Source: Antedon mediterranea
Lineage: Eukaryota; Echinodermata; Crinoidea; Comatulida; Antedonidae
Assembly: GCF_964355755.1 (NCBI RefSeq)
Contig: NC_092672.1
Span: 24,426,501-24,490,500, forward strand
Direction of reading: 5' to 3'
Length of the DNA: 64,000 nucleotides
A model generated the notes under the pieces. That model saw only the letters and a list, made by a program, of their open reading frames with translations, did no database searches and had not been told where the DNA came from. The translations under genes and the position numbers were made by a program. Position 1 is the stretch's first letter. Every line of letters starts with the position of its first letter. This document shows, in pieces, positions 1 to 11,452 of this stretch.

Positions 1-990
1 GTTCATTCTTTTAAATTAAATTTTAAATTCAAACATTAATTTATCCACAAAATATCAATTATTAAAAATAAACTTAAAACTCTAATCGTGCCTTAAGTTG
101 ATTATTTACACTATTTTAACTAAAATAAATACCGGTAACTTAAATTTAAAGTTTAGTTAGCAAAGTTCAAAAGGATGAACTAAAACACCTAATAAAAACC
201 ATAAAAGAGGCTATACGAGGATGCTTGTTTTTCTTGTCTTATCATTATTGAATGAATGTTATTGAATAAATGTTATTGAATTGAATTCACAGCCTACACA
301 TACAATAATATACAATACTGACAAAATTTGATGTTTTAATTAAGTTTAACTAAACATGAAAAACTACGATGTGTATTCCATGCGTACTGTACACCCATTT
401 TTTATTGTTGAAAAGTTTCAAAATGACGCAATGAACTTTACTCCGTCCATTGGATTGAATGTTAAATTAACCAAATATAAGTCCCGATAATGAACAGAAC
501 AGAGTATGCTCAGTATACTGTGCATAAGCATGCGCAGATTAATATTTTGTGTAGATTACCGTCCCCCTTCGTCTACCGTCCTGTCATCATAAAGTCACTA
601 GTAGGTTTTATTTTAAATTAACAGCACACTACGTGCAACAGCTAATACAGTAGTACTAATCATTGTCAGTATTTTCATTTTTGTTGTAAATGTATAGTCA
701 ACAGAGACCTCTTAGAATCAGGCTTCTGAGTCATGTCAGTCATATATTCTACTCATTCACCTTTTACCAAAAATTTGGGATTTTTAAAATGTCTTTCTTT
801 CCATCGTATATATTCATTTAGGACTGACAATTTCATTCTTATAGTTTCATTCTACTGTAAAACAATAATAGTCTCTTTGTCATTACATTCAGCCTCTTAC
901 ATTAACATTCAAATTAATTCAGAATAAATACATTTGGATGATGAAGCCTAAAAAAAAAAAAAACCAGAATAACTAAAATACAAATAAATT
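1..990. repeat. paralogous edge repeat, copy 1
   Basis: AT-rich non-coding DNA matching 58309-59295 in the same orientation over almost its whole length. Shared landmarks are GTTCATTCTTTTAAAT at the start, GCATAAGCATGCGCAGATTA in the middle and GATGAAGCCTAAAAAAA at the end. Differences are scattered substitutions and small indels, for example an extra TATCCTTTCATCTACCA-like piece in copy 2. The copy may extend left of the window. No ORF is supported. It is either a segmental duplication or a long low-copy repeat. Confidence 0.85.
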
Positions 991-1490
991 TTGATTTTTA
1001 TATACATTACATATACTACCTTTTATAGGTATAAACATACAGTGCTAGTTAAAGGGGATTCTGGGTTTAAAATTGCTTTTAAACATCGTTTATTTATTAA
1101 ATAACAAATATTATAACAATAGACATGTCAGAATGAAGAAGTAATAATGAGAAATTAAAAAAATTAAATTTCATATACATTTTAGTTTAAATTCATGCAA
1201 AGTCTGTTTTTCAGCAGCTTAGGGAAGCTCATTAATATTCATGAGATATTCACAAAATCACGTCATCAGTGGATACCAAACTTGCGACGTCATGTACGTT
1301 GTGTTTGTTGACTAATTTACATCTCTCTCCCTTGTCAAACGATGACATCCCGATCATAATGAAATACATTTTTTGTAGATTTTCTAAGCTAGGCCTAAGT
1401 GTAATAACAGTAGCATATATTTATTTGACATTTAATGAAATACAAAATTTAGTACAGATCATGGAGTCATAAATTATACTCTTTTTATAC
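991..1490. other. AT-rich intergenic, nothing recognised
   Basis: Low-complexity AT-rich DNA. The open frame at 1269-1472 has no recognisable domain and ordinary composition, so I do not treat it as a gene. Confidence 0.5.
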
Positions 1491-1492
1491 CT

Positions 1493-1652
1493 CTATAGCA
1501 GGGAATAATTTCGCCAGTTTAGCATAGCAAAAAGCTATACAAAACAACCTTAGCAAAAAATACAATACAAAACTATGTTCTTGACTAAAAAATCAGTTTG
1601 ATTAGCAATTTTGCTAAACAAAATTTTCAAATGAAATTTTTCCCTGCTATAG
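1493..1652. mobile_element. short TIR MITE
   Basis: The ends are inverted: CTATAGCAGGGAA at the left and TTCCCTGCTATAG at the right, and the complementarity continues inward imperfectly (CAGTTTAGC against GCTAAACAAA). The element is 160 bp with no ORF. A TA target, as used by Tc1/mariner-type elements, would fit the ends. The ten bases AGTACAGATC occur both at 1451 and just after the right end, which could be chance or the trace of a larger insertion. Confidence 0.6.
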
Positions 1653-1659
1653 TACAGAT

Positions 1660-2280
1660 CGTATTCGGCTTCACGTACTAGCCTAAATCATTTTTTTTAT
1701 GGGTGAGAGCCATTCTGACTAGGGATTCCATGCCACAATGGATGGCTACGTTAAAACATGGGGCCTATGGGCCTAGCTAGCCTACTAAACGATTGGCCCA
1801 TAAATAACAAAACTCAGTGGATTCCAAACCCATCCTATCAACCAAACTCAATAATAAACAATATAACCTAAAACGTTCTACAAAATCGGCTGTAAATATT
1901 GAGGCAAAACAAGGTCCGATTGCCGTCCGCACGTATGGTGTCTCGATCGTCTAGTAGGCTTAAAATAGTTTACTCTCCTAAAAAGCGGATACTGCATCAA
2001 GCAAGTAGACCTAGTAGGAAGGAGACCTAGCCGATCCGGCCCAGTTAAAAATTGAGCTAGCTAGTGTAGTAGACCCTATGCGAATTGATACTACCAGTCC
2101 TTTTACTAGGCTACACTTGTTAAAATTAGCAATACTTATGTTTACAAATATTCCAACTCTCTCATTCGAGCTATATTATCTATACCATTCCGGTAGGTCG
2201 AATCGACCTTCAATCAAATACTGTACATCGTTCATGTTGTGATTATAGACGGGGTATACTCGACCCGACCAGTTTGGTAT
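1660..2280. other. TAGGCCTA/CTAGCTAGG-rich low-complexity DNA
   Basis: Enriched in overlapping GGCCTA, CTAGCTAG and AGGCCTA words (about 1765-1790 and 1970-2060). The same word family is dense at 17630-17990 and 55060-55290. No coding potential was seen. Confidence 0.5.
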
Positions 2281-2540
2281 TGTATACTGTATCTGCTTAT
2301 CACGTGACGATGCCAGGAATGGGCAGAGAGCACGTTTATCGTCTCGCTCAGAAGGAATGTACAGACGTTACGCTTCATTGATTTTTAAGGGTTTTTCCCT
2401 ATTGTCAGTGCGAAAATCGGCAAACGTAAACTGAATCTCAAATGATTTTACACAATTGTGATGAATTTTCATAGAAAATTGACATTATAAATGGGAAGGC
2501 CGACTAAAATTACATCAGATAAGCATAATTTTACAAAAGT
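2281..2540 (+). promoter_or_regulatory. candidate promoter / 5' exon region
   Basis: A relatively CpG-containing stretch with an E-box-like ATCACGTGAC near 2298, ahead of an ATG at 2491 followed by G. The reading frame starts MGRPTKITSDK and stays open for 87 codons. A possible splice donor (AAAA|GTAATT) lies about 48 bases after the ATG. No domain is recognisable and no matching acceptor can be shown, so this is only a candidate transcription start. The sequence is absent from the paralogous copy at 59.3-59.7 kb. Confidence 0.2.
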
Positions 2541-2765
2541 AATTGATATGGTTAATGATAACGAGTCGTCGGAAGATCGACCATTTCACAAATTTTCCTA
2601 TTCTGTAACAGTGTCATATCGCCGTAGCTTCACTTCACAGCCTTCATTCTGCTTCACCGCTCACTTTATAATAAGTGAAACTTTTACCGTTCAAGAGACA
2701 AACAATTATATTTTATTTTTTACTATTCATTTTAAACCCGGAACCCCGCTTTAAAAGTAAATAAT

Positions 2766-2960
2766 AGTCAACCAAAATAAAACTTGGTTTACTAAAGCTT
2801 TGGTTGCCAACGCAATGTAGGCGCTACGCAAGTGAGTTGACCATTAACAAGCAACAGTTCCGATAATCCATCACATTGCGATTGGTCAATTTGCTTGATT
2901 TAATTTACAAAAAAATTGGATAGACTACAGACAAATGGACAGACTAAATGTTGGGTCAAA
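2766..2960. repeat. paralogous edge repeat, second block (uninterrupted copy)
   Basis: Contains AGTCAACC, then AAAACTTG, TTTACTAA and AGCTTTGGTTG, continuing through AATGTAGGCGCTACGCAAGTG. The same order occurs at 59693-59726 and 63606-63790, but there a 3.9-kb TIR element separates TTTACTAA from AGCTTTGG. This copy therefore preserves the pre-insertion (empty) site. Confidence 0.85.
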
Positions 2961-3392
2961 CAAACTTATTACATGCAATTATTACTCAGTAATCACCTCT
3001 GTAGTCCCATGGGTACTCTTTTAAATAGTTATTGATTACAGTGCCTTAAAATATTCTTTAAATAATAATTGTGTAAATGAATTTGACCAGAACCTTTACC
3101 ATGCTAATCCATATCAATACTTTGAGTTACAATTGTAGATAATATATTGATATTCATTTGTAGCTATACACTAGGCTTAATTATCTTAAGATTATTAGAG
3201 TATGCGTATTCAGCAGTATGATCATACACACTGTTTATATTTTGTGTGGTGTAACGAGTACAGGGGTAGGCCTATAGCTACAGCAGTAGGTCATAATCAC
3301 TGTTTATATTTTATGTGGTGTAGTAGGTACAGTGGTAGTCCTATACTACAGCAGTATGATCATACTCACTGTTTATATTTTATGTGGTGTAG

Positions 3393-3720
3393 TAAGATAA
3401 GATAAGATAAGATAACTTTTATTGATCCTCAAAAAGGAAATTCATTGCTCGTCATAATAACAAAGAAAACACAATAACAACAAATATAGCATAAAACCAT
3501 TCATATAAAAACATCTAAAAAATTACAATATAAAATTATCTTCTTGACTTCCTGTTGTACTGGATGATACCGGAGGGAATAAAGGATTTAGCAAATCGAT
3601 TTGTTTTCACACTGAGGAGCCTCAATCTACCACTTGGATTAAGTTGGTCTATGATCACTTTGTGGAGAGGATGAGAGGCATCCGACTCAATGCGTTCGAA
3701 ATCTTTCTGGAGGTGTTCTA
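3393..3720 (-). mobile_element. 5'-truncated LINE 3' end inside minisatellite
   Basis: On the minus strand a coding tail is followed by a 3' UTR ending in a (TTATC)n-type tail, seen on the plus strand as AAGATAAGATAAGATAAG. The flanks GTGGTGTAGTA and GGTACAGGGG rejoin to a normal minisatellite unit, so the insertion postdates the repeat. No clear target-site duplication is visible. Confidence 0.8.
3536..3718 (-). pseudogene. LINE reverse transcriptase C-terminal tail
   Basis: About 60 codons open on the minus strand and ending at a TAA. The peptide includes SDASHPLHKVI, LNPSGRLRLLSVKTNRF and AKSFIPSGIIQYN. This is the layout of the extreme C-terminus of CR1/L2-like LINE ORF2 proteins (DPSHPLH, then LPSGRR-like, then KTNRYKNSFIP). 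Everything upstream (endonuclease and polymerase) is missing, so it is a dead fragment. The LINE clade is inferred, not proven. Confidence 0.75.
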
Positions 3721-4286
3721 GGTACAGGGGTAGGCCTATAGCTACAGCAGTATGATCATAATTACTGTTTATATTGTATGTGGTGTAGTAGGTACAGGGG
3801 TAGGCCTATAGCTACAGCAGTATGATCATACTCACTGTTTATATTTTGTGTGGTGTAGTACGGACAGGGGTAGACCTATAGCTACAGCAGTAGGTCATAA
3901 TCACTGTTTATATTTTATATGGTGTAGTAGGTACAGTGGTAGGGGTTCCTATACTACAGCAATATGGTCACAATCACTGTTTATATTTTGTGTGGTGTAG
4001 TAGGTACAGTGGTAGGGGTTCCTATACTACAGCAGTATGGTCATAATCACTTATAGGGCTGGAAATCATTCAAATATACACACTGTTTATATTTTGTGGT
4101 GCAGTGGGTACAGTAGTATGGCTGCATCAGTGTGATCATACTCACGTAGGGCTGGAAATTAAAAGTATGGTAGTATATGTGACCTGTTTTTAGTCTAGTT
4201 GACAAAGTTATTGAACTTGATTCTTCAGTATGTAAACATTTAAATATTTGAATTAATACTAAAGATTTCTTAAAACAATAATTGCA

Positions 4287-4661
4287 TTGCTCCGATACTA
4301 TCAAGCAGTGATACGACCAGTTCTCGAATATGCCTGTGCTGTTTGGTCCCCGAGTTTATCCAAAGCACAATCTGACCAAATCGAACATGTCCAAAGAAGA
4401 GCGTGTAACATAATATACCCCGATGGTACCTCGTATGCTGATACCCGCAGATACCTTAACATCATCACTCTATCTGAACGCCGCGAGAAGTTGTCAAGAA
4501 AATTCTTTGATAAAATGAAAAAAGAAGATCATATATTATACTCTCTCTTACCTAAACCTCCCACACACAACCATCAGCTCCGACGCGTAGATCGTTCACC
4601 CTCTCCAAAGTCCGGACACAACTCACAAAAAACTTTCCACGGAGTTTTCAATGATTGGTGA
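4287..4661 (+). pseudogene. non-LTR retrotransposon reverse transcriptase, C-terminal fragment
   Basis: 124 codons open from the truncation point, beginning without a real start codon. YQAVIRPVLEYACAVWSP is the conserved thumb-region motif after the polymerase domain of many non-LTR reverse transcriptases. It is followed by QIEHVQRRACNIIYP (the 'IEkVQrRA..ii' motif) and a variable basic tail. The active-site FADD region is absent, so it cannot be functional. Sequence style is Jockey/CR1-like; the clade is uncertain. Confidence 0.85.
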
Positions 4662-4897
4662 ATGATCATAAACTGAGTTATGATAAGCAAATTGTGAACC
4701 CCTTTTGGTTTGTGTTACTGGATGTACTATGATGGCCATTGAAAGACTGATTTGTGGACTATGATATATTTTAGTATTACTTGTTTGGACTGTGTTATAC
4801 TATGTTTTTTTTTATATATATTTACTATTATATTTATGTCAACTTCATCACTGTTTACTTGATGCAATAAAGGAAATAAATAATAATAATAATAATA
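4287..4897 (+). mobile_element. 5'-truncated LINE with 9-bp target-site duplication
   Basis: Starts directly after ATAATTGCA (4278-4286) and ends in an (AAT)n tail, after which ATAATTGCA recurs (4898-4906). A truncated 5' end, a simple-repeat 3' tail and a duplicated target are the marks of target-primed reverse transcription. It holds a coding tail and about 230 bp of 3' UTR. Confidence 0.85.
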
Positions 4898-4906
4898 ATA
4901 ATTGCA

Positions 4907-5290
4907 AATGAAGAGATGCTGATTTTTCTAAATGTCAGGCCTTCTATCTGATGGTTTGTATCCTAATATAATTGTTTGGCGACTTTTTCAATTTCATTTT
5001 ATAACTTGATACAACTAATTTCAACATTTGCTCTTCTAGTACTCCTTTTTAATTTTATCTGAATTGTTCACATTCCTCAAATATGTATCATGGATGTTCA
5101 AAGGAGACTTTAATACCATATAACCATAACATCTTTATTATAGGCCTAATAGAGAGTTTGTTTACATTTATGTATATGTTTTTCCCATTGTATGCATTTA
5201 TACATACAGGGTATCAAAATGACCCAATTGTACTAGGAATATATTGTTTGAAGGTTTGCATGGCGAAAGCAAGTTTCCTGGACTTTCTGC
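4907..5290 (+). other. AT-rich intergenic, nothing recognised
   Basis: No domain is visible in the short open frame near 5083-5304; it is hydrophobic and AT-driven. Confidence 0.45.
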
Positions 5291-5297
5291 ATTCTCA

Positions 5298-5340
5298 CTC
5301 CTGAGGACGATCAAAGTATATTGATCGAAACGTCGGGAAA
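5298..5340 (+). repeat. stem-loop with GATCGAAACGTC motif
   Basis: CTGAGGA is followed by an inverted repeat CGATCAA..TTGATCG and then AAACGTCGGGA. The pattern 'CTGA-rGA - stem - GAAACGTC' recurs in many animal genomes near the termini of retroelements such as Penelope-like elements, and it resembles a degenerate hammerhead-ribozyme core (CUGANGA..GAAA). The stem uses the G that the core would need, so self-cleavage is doubtful. The element around it is not recognisable. Confidence 0.35.
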
Positions 5341-5344
5341 CTCA

Positions 5345-7150
5345 ACAGTTCTTTTCAGAACTAATACACGTGGTGTACCGCAAACTTTATATCAACATGT
5401 ACTGTACTAGGAACGTTATATGTAGTTTCAACATTATCCAACATCTTTGATCCAATATTGTGCTCAATGGGGTTGTAGTGAATATATAGAGTCCGAGCGT
5501 ATGCGTTCTCTGGCGTATTTAAATCCACGCAACGTACACGGACACTGACACTGAATGATTTCTCATACAAAAAGTATACTGTATTCAACTAAAACTTTTA
5601 TTTCTTGTAACTCAGTATTAATACAACTTTCTACCAGTCTAGACCTTTCTTCTCTATACTCTATACGTCTATCTACTATGATCTTATTTTCTCTTCTCCC
5701 CTAATATCTATAACATTTGACTACTTATACTGAACATGCAAATTAGGGGCTTCAGAGGAGGATAACATTTTCCCTCCAAAGTTTCCCACCAAAATTATAC
5801 GATTTTTGATTGGCTAATAAATTTAGCAGAGCTATAGTCTAAGACATTCTTTATCTAACCACAGGAACTGAGAAACATAATATTATGACAGGGGTGGAAA
5901 TTCACCACTTTTTGTATGTTTGTCTGTTTTTGTTATTGCATGCATCCATACATATGGTGAATAAAAATGGCCACAATTAGGGAGAGCATTATGAGGTATC
6001 AAACTTTACTTGATTGCAATTGTACTGTGTTTTAAACTATTGAAACTTTCCCTTGGGCAAGTACACTTACTAGTTTGAGATATACTTTTATTCAACTGTG
6101 ATATATGATTGTAAAAAGATTCTTGTTGTTTTTTGTTTTTTTTATTAACAAAAATATGTGCAGTTTTCTAACATATATATTTTTTAAAATGTTAAATAGA
6201 ATGGCCATATAGCATTGCATCAGGGTGCAGCAAATGGTCACGTCAATGCTTGTTCCTCAAACAGAATTGCACAAAATGCATTCCTAAAGAATGTAATTAT
6301 TTTATTACGGTATAGAGGCTACTTGTTAATACCTTCATATTTTTTCTTATTTTAAAGTTTATTCAATTGTCTAATTATTCAGCATCTTAAATTTAACAAA
6401 TTTACCATCATGATAGTGCAGGCAAGTCAACATAGATTAAAAAAAAATTAAACAAGTTTAAAATGCTATTTTTGGGGATATTAAAAATCTGCAGTTAATC
6501 TAGCAATCATTAGGTGGATTACTGTAATTTTGGTTATTAAAATCACTTTGGTTTTGAAGTTTCTTGTTGGTATGACAACTACAACTAATGCAGCTCCTCC
6601 ATTGTATCTGTCTCAGAATATCCTTGTATAACCAATCTTCTTCAAACTTTTTTTATCATTACATTGTAATGCTAATTTTAATACAATTTTAATATTATTG
6701 AATGCTTTTCATGTTGTCAACAAATTTGTCACTGTGTGTATAATTTTGGTAAATTAAAACAAAATAAGAATGCCAGTTTTGCTATAAAAAAGGAAAGCTT
6801 AAAAATCGTCTACGGCAAATATTTGGCGCATGCTCATTGAACACCAAAGATGGAATCAAGTTTTTCTTTTGGATGAAAACTCTTTCTTTTTGCTTGCTCA
6901 TTAGCTATTTCTGTTAGCAATTGTGCACTATTATAACATTATATATCCATACCTTCATTCCTATCAATCGATCCTTCTGGTTGCTATGTTTCATTAGTTG
7001 AAATGAAGAAAGACCACAAAGACAGAGACATTCAAAATGCACATGCTCAAAATTTAGGCAGTAACACCTATTAAGAAATAATCTTTTGGTTCACATACAT
7101 TTACTTACTGTCAATCGATAGTATTATCAGCATTCATGATACTGTGGCTA
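5345..7150. other. AT-rich intergenic DNA
   Basis: No exon with flanking splice signals, no TIR pair and no recognisable protein was found. Poly-T/poly-A runs and short open frames are consistent with composition. Confidence 0.4.
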
Positions 7151-7197
7151 TTAGTCCAGTCAAAAATCACCCTCACCATGGTATAAAAATGTACCCT

Positions 7198-7272
7198 AAT
7201 AACATTTCATCCGTAGGTCCTATGTATATTGGTAATAACATTTCATCCGTAGGTCCTATGTATATTGGTAAT
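7198..7272. repeat. 36-bp tandem duplication in left TIR
   Basis: AATAACATTTCATCCGTAGG and the following bases to TATATTGGT occur twice back-to-back. The right arm has a single copy, so the duplication arose after the element formed. Confidence 0.85.
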
Positions 7273-8507
7273 AACATTTCTTGATTTTGCGTCTTGCAAA
7301 ACTTGGGATTTTAAGAGAAAATTATAGTTTTATACCCAATTTATAACCGCCTCATGTCGTATTATTATGTACAGCGAATGCGATGAAGCGTGACTGAAAT
7401 TACGATTAACAAAGCTATAAAACCTAAAAAATTAATAGTTTATACAATAATTTAAGTATAGTTTACAATAAATTAAGTAATAAAATACATAACATATAAA
7501 GAAAACCCAAGTATAAACTAAAATATTTACAGATATGTGTTTAAAAATGTACAAATAAAAATGGCCTTCCATAAAATAAAGTGCGCCCTCACTCGTCCTT
7601 CTTTTATTGGACTTGTATGGATTCTGTTAGTTATTGCCAATTCTCCTTTTTTTTAAGACGTGACGTAATACATACAAATAAAGTTTGTTGGTGGAGAGTA
7701 GTCCTACAATGATAATTATTATTGGACATTTATACACAAAAGCATCTAAAAAATAATCGGTTCACCTCCACGCCCTGAAAGTTCTCACTTGGGACAAGAA
7801 AGTAATGCCCAGAACAAAAGTTGTATATGCATTTATTTTAAATATTGTTAGAACACAGTAGTTTAATTTGTTGACTTATTCAAGTGCTTATAAATAACGT
7901 TTTAAACTTAAAAGATGTATTGTCCCCAAAAGTGAAGATGGAAATTAATTAATTAATTAAATGTAAAGTAATAACACAGTTATCCGTCAGACATCTTCGA
8001 ACTTATATAAAGAATCTTCGGGGCAGGATTACATTTTCTAAAACACGAAATTGTTCATACGATACGGATGCCAAAAATAGACAATTCAAAGAAACTCAAA
8101 TAAAACTAACAATCACAAGGATTAACTTTGTTGCGGATAACCAATGAGAAAATATTTCAGACGACTTTATTCATTTCATCTTTATTATCGTATACGCGAA
8201 ATGTCATTTAAATGATTCTTACTCAAATTAACATTGACTATAATCGCGAATATGCAATGCATTGTGATATCCACGCAAGTAATGCTGTAAAAAAAAAGAA
8301 TGTCCAAAATAAAACCAGATAACTAGGAAATCATTACGTGTTTAAGCAGATATACAATATGCACTTAATTCATCATGATGGTATACTGGAGGTTGTGTTT
8401 AAATATATACAATCCTTTTTTTCAATGATAAAAAATAGAAATATATTTGTGAAAATATAATATTCTGCCTCTTGCGTAAAAAAACAAACAAAATTCATAC
8501 AAGTCTG

Positions 8508-8596
<89 letters not shown>

Positions 8597-8690
8597 CAGT
8601 ATTTATATAGCGCCTAATGGATCACTGACCTCTCTAGGTGCTTTACATTAGACCTTAACTAATGGTAATAAACTATCCCCCGCTGGACAC
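8508..8690. repeat. (TAA)n microsatellite followed by TATATAGCGC motif
   Basis: About 29 uninterrupted TAA units are followed by AACAGTATTTATATAGCGCC and CTCTCTAGGTGCTTTACA. A trinucleotide run plus TTTATATAGCGC recurs at 54745-54775, so this is the edge of a dispersed repeat family. ACTATCCCCCGC..GGACACC also appears twice just downstream (8676 and 8788). Confidence 0.75.
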
Positions 8691-8969
8691 CATTCCGGTA
8701 TTTCTTAGTCGAGGTTTCGGGGATGGAGACAATCAATAATGTGAAAAAAAAAATGTAACTAAGCTTAACTATGCTTAACTACGGTAAAACTATCCCCCGC
8801 CGGACACCATCCTGGTATTTCGGTATAAAAGAATTTTATGGAAGGCCACAAGTTTTGCAAGACGCAACATCAAGAAATGTTATTGCCAATATACATAGAA
8901 CCTACGGATGAAATTTTATTAGAAGGGTACATTCTTATACCATGGTGAGGGTGATTTTTGACTGGACTA

Positions 8970-10660
8970 TATGAATGATGGGGTTAGGGTAAAGAGATAT
9001 CAACATGACCAGAGGATTGGTACCTGCTGTCTCTTTTTTTATAAATTTGTTAAATTATTAAATCTTACTTAAAACAATTTTCTCTCCTTTAATGTACAGG
9101 ATATCACCATTTTAGTATTTGAATTGTACAAATTTATCAGTCTTATGTAGTAGGTTGCACTGCATTTCTGCATAAATGCATATTTTTCTTGACTTTTTAC
9201 ACTAGAGAATGGTCCTACTTCCCTTCCCCTGTAGAGCACCGTATCAAGAATGTTAAATAACAGACAAGAGAAAATAAAAGTAAAATTGCTTGTCTACAAA
9301 CACTTTATTCACAGTACACATATGGCTGGCTACTAGTTGATTTCATTGATTAAATAGTGATAATAATGTGGTCCCATGCCTTCTACTCTCTATCAGCATG
9401 CGTGTGTCCAACAATAATGTCCAACCACCAATAGTTCTTGATAGTTCAGACACTGAATTATTTAATATTTTAAATGAACCAAAATAAATTTACACTATCT
9501 AGTATTTTTGTAAAAAATTAATAAAATATGCACTTAAATGTTAATTTTCTTTTTACCCAAACCTTGTATTATTTTTAGATAAATACAGAATTTCATTTAT
9601 AGTATTGTGGTACAAAACTATGGAACAATCAAGACCTTCTGTTTATGAATTATTTCTTGTACTGTAGGTGTTTTTGATTAGTTTTATAAACTACACCTTT
9701 TCACCTTCTGTCAATTATTTAAGAATTACTGACTTTCAATGATTGAAGTTTCTCCTTCATCTAATGTTCTAGGAAGCAGTATTGTTATATTTTTTTTTAT
9801 TGAGAATTGTCCTATAATTTCACACATAAATTAATTATTCCCTGAGATTTGGAATCAAAATAAACTGTACATTGACTTAGGAATGTATTTAATAATTGCC
9901 CTGATTTAATGCACAACTATTAATTTAGATTGTATACTGGCTTTTTCTTTTATCCAAATGTACATATGAAAAACATAAGCACTCATTTTGAGGACTTGTG
10001 ATGAGTTGAAAATCAAATAACAATATTATCAAGTTAAAGTTCAATACAATTTTTCCCATAATGGTCAAATGAATACAAAACAGAAAATATATTTAGGTTA
10101 CATAATTTGTTTAAAAAGTAGAATGAAATAATACATGAATAAAGGTACAGTAATAACCATATAGGAACTTAAAATAAATAAATAAAATCAACAGAAATAT
10201 AGACAATAGTGTATTATTTCATCAGAAAAGTAGTTTATTTATATATATATATTTAATATTATTTAAAAGTGTTAATTAGAAACAATGGTTAAATCAAGAC
10301 TATTTCACTTATATTTGGGTTAAAACATCATTTTTTGTTTAAAATAATTGGCAAACTCTACAATCCTCCAAAAAACATAGCAAGCCGCATTTAACCAACA
10401 TAAAAGTGATTGAATCAGTAGTGTACAACTCACTTGGTTTGTGAATTAAAAAATCATTTTTTGTTATTAAAATAAAATAAAGTTTCATCTGAAAAAAAAG
10501 GTTGTCTGGAAGATTTACTAATTTTTAATTTGAAATTATGATTTGATCTGTAAGATAGCTTTTAAACCAATCTAAGAAAGGCCCCAAAATACCATAACTT
10601 AAAAATATAATGGTTAAAATTAACAACATCAAATGTTTTTGATAAATCTAGATTACTTCT
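8970..10660. other. AT-rich intergenic DNA
   Basis: Nothing beyond simple AT-rich sequence was supported; no splice-bounded coding segment or TIR pair was seen. Confidence 0.4.
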
Positions 10661-10666
10661 CATTTT

Positions 10667-11452
10667 TAGTCGCGTGGAAGCGACTCTATAGTTCACTATG
10701 TCGGTCGGTCGGTCTGTCTGTCTGTCTGTCGGTCTGTCTGTCGGTCTGTCTGTCTGTCTGTCCGTCCGGTATCACTATGCGTTTTATCGCGTTATGACCT
10801 TATCTTGATATCAGTTTAATCTAGCTAAATCAATTTTTCACAGAATATTCCTTATGGCCAGGAATCGATGTGGTTATGATTTCACGGTGCGCAATAAAAA
10901 ATTACGCGGTCTACGCACGATTTAACGAAATCACGTTTGTAATCATATCTTAACAACCATGAATCACAATTAAATAAAATTTGGTACTCATAAATTTCAG
11001 GGCATAAATCATCATATGGCAATACAATTACGTGCGTAGCGCATGTAACGCATGCGTACGCGCGCCTAAAATTTTCAAAATTTATTTTCGATGAAATAAG
11101 AGTACGTTTCAGGCAATTTTAAGCGTTTACAAAATTGCCATGAGTGCGCAGATTTTTGCGCGTGCACTGCGCGTTAAATGTTATTGCGCACTCTTTTTGC
11201 CCGATTTCTGTTTTCTTGACTTACTTTTCAACTCGAAATTACGTTATACGAGCACGTCAAAAGTGACAGGCTACGCACGTGTAAATTAAAAAAATATAAA
11301 TGTTTTTAAAGATTTCAACATTTTTAAACATGTTCAGTAATTTCGGTCAGTATAGTTCACTATGTCGGTCGGTCCGTCTGTCTGTCGGTCTGTCTGTCTG
11401 TCGGTCTGTTTGTCTGTCGGTCCGGTATCACTATGCATTGTAGCACGCGACT
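10667..11452 (+). mobile_element. element with terminal palindrome and two TCGG/TCTG blocks
   Basis: The left end is a palindrome (AGTCGC-GTGGAA-GCGACT) and the right end carries the matching CACGCGACTT. Two direct-repeat microsatellite blocks (GTTCACTATGTCGGTCGG..TCCGGTATCACTATGC) lie at about 10690-10782 and 11351-11436. The interior (about 10900-11270) has GCGCGTGCACTGCGCG-like tracts reminiscent of the 13.6-50.2-kb array. A palindrome at one end and a single inverted copy at the other is Helitron-like-element architecture, but no end hairpin with CTAG was identified. A remnant with GCGACTCTAACAGCTCACTA lies at 53528. Confidence 0.55.

Larger units (their letters stand above)
3210..4170. 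repeat. ~73-bp minisatellite
   Basis: Tandem units carrying GTAGGTACAGGGG, TAGGCCTATAGCTACAGC, AGTATGATCATACTCACTG and TTTATATTTTGTGTGGTG, roughly 70-75 bp apart. Units vary (GTCATAATCAC for GATCATACTCAC; AGGGGTTCC insertions in later units) and decay towards 4170. A LINE fragment splits the array at 3393-3720. Frames through it are translations of the repeat. Confidence 0.9.
7152..8969. mobile_element. 1.8-kb TIR DNA element, non-autonomous
   Basis: Inverted ends run inward for about 120 bp: AGTCCAGTCAAAAATCACCC at the left and its complement ending GACTGGACT at the right, both with CATGGTATAA, CATCCGTAGGT, TTTCTTGAT and GCGTCTTGCAAAACTTG in matching order. TA lies at both outer borders, fitting a TA-target superfamily. 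The left arm has a 36-bp tandem duplication that the right arm lacks. The interior has no transposase frame and contains a (TAA)n microsatellite. Confidence 0.8.

Noticed and set aside
3202-3405. 67-aa open frame with repeated HCLYFMWC residues
   Set aside because: It is a translation of the ~73-bp minisatellite.
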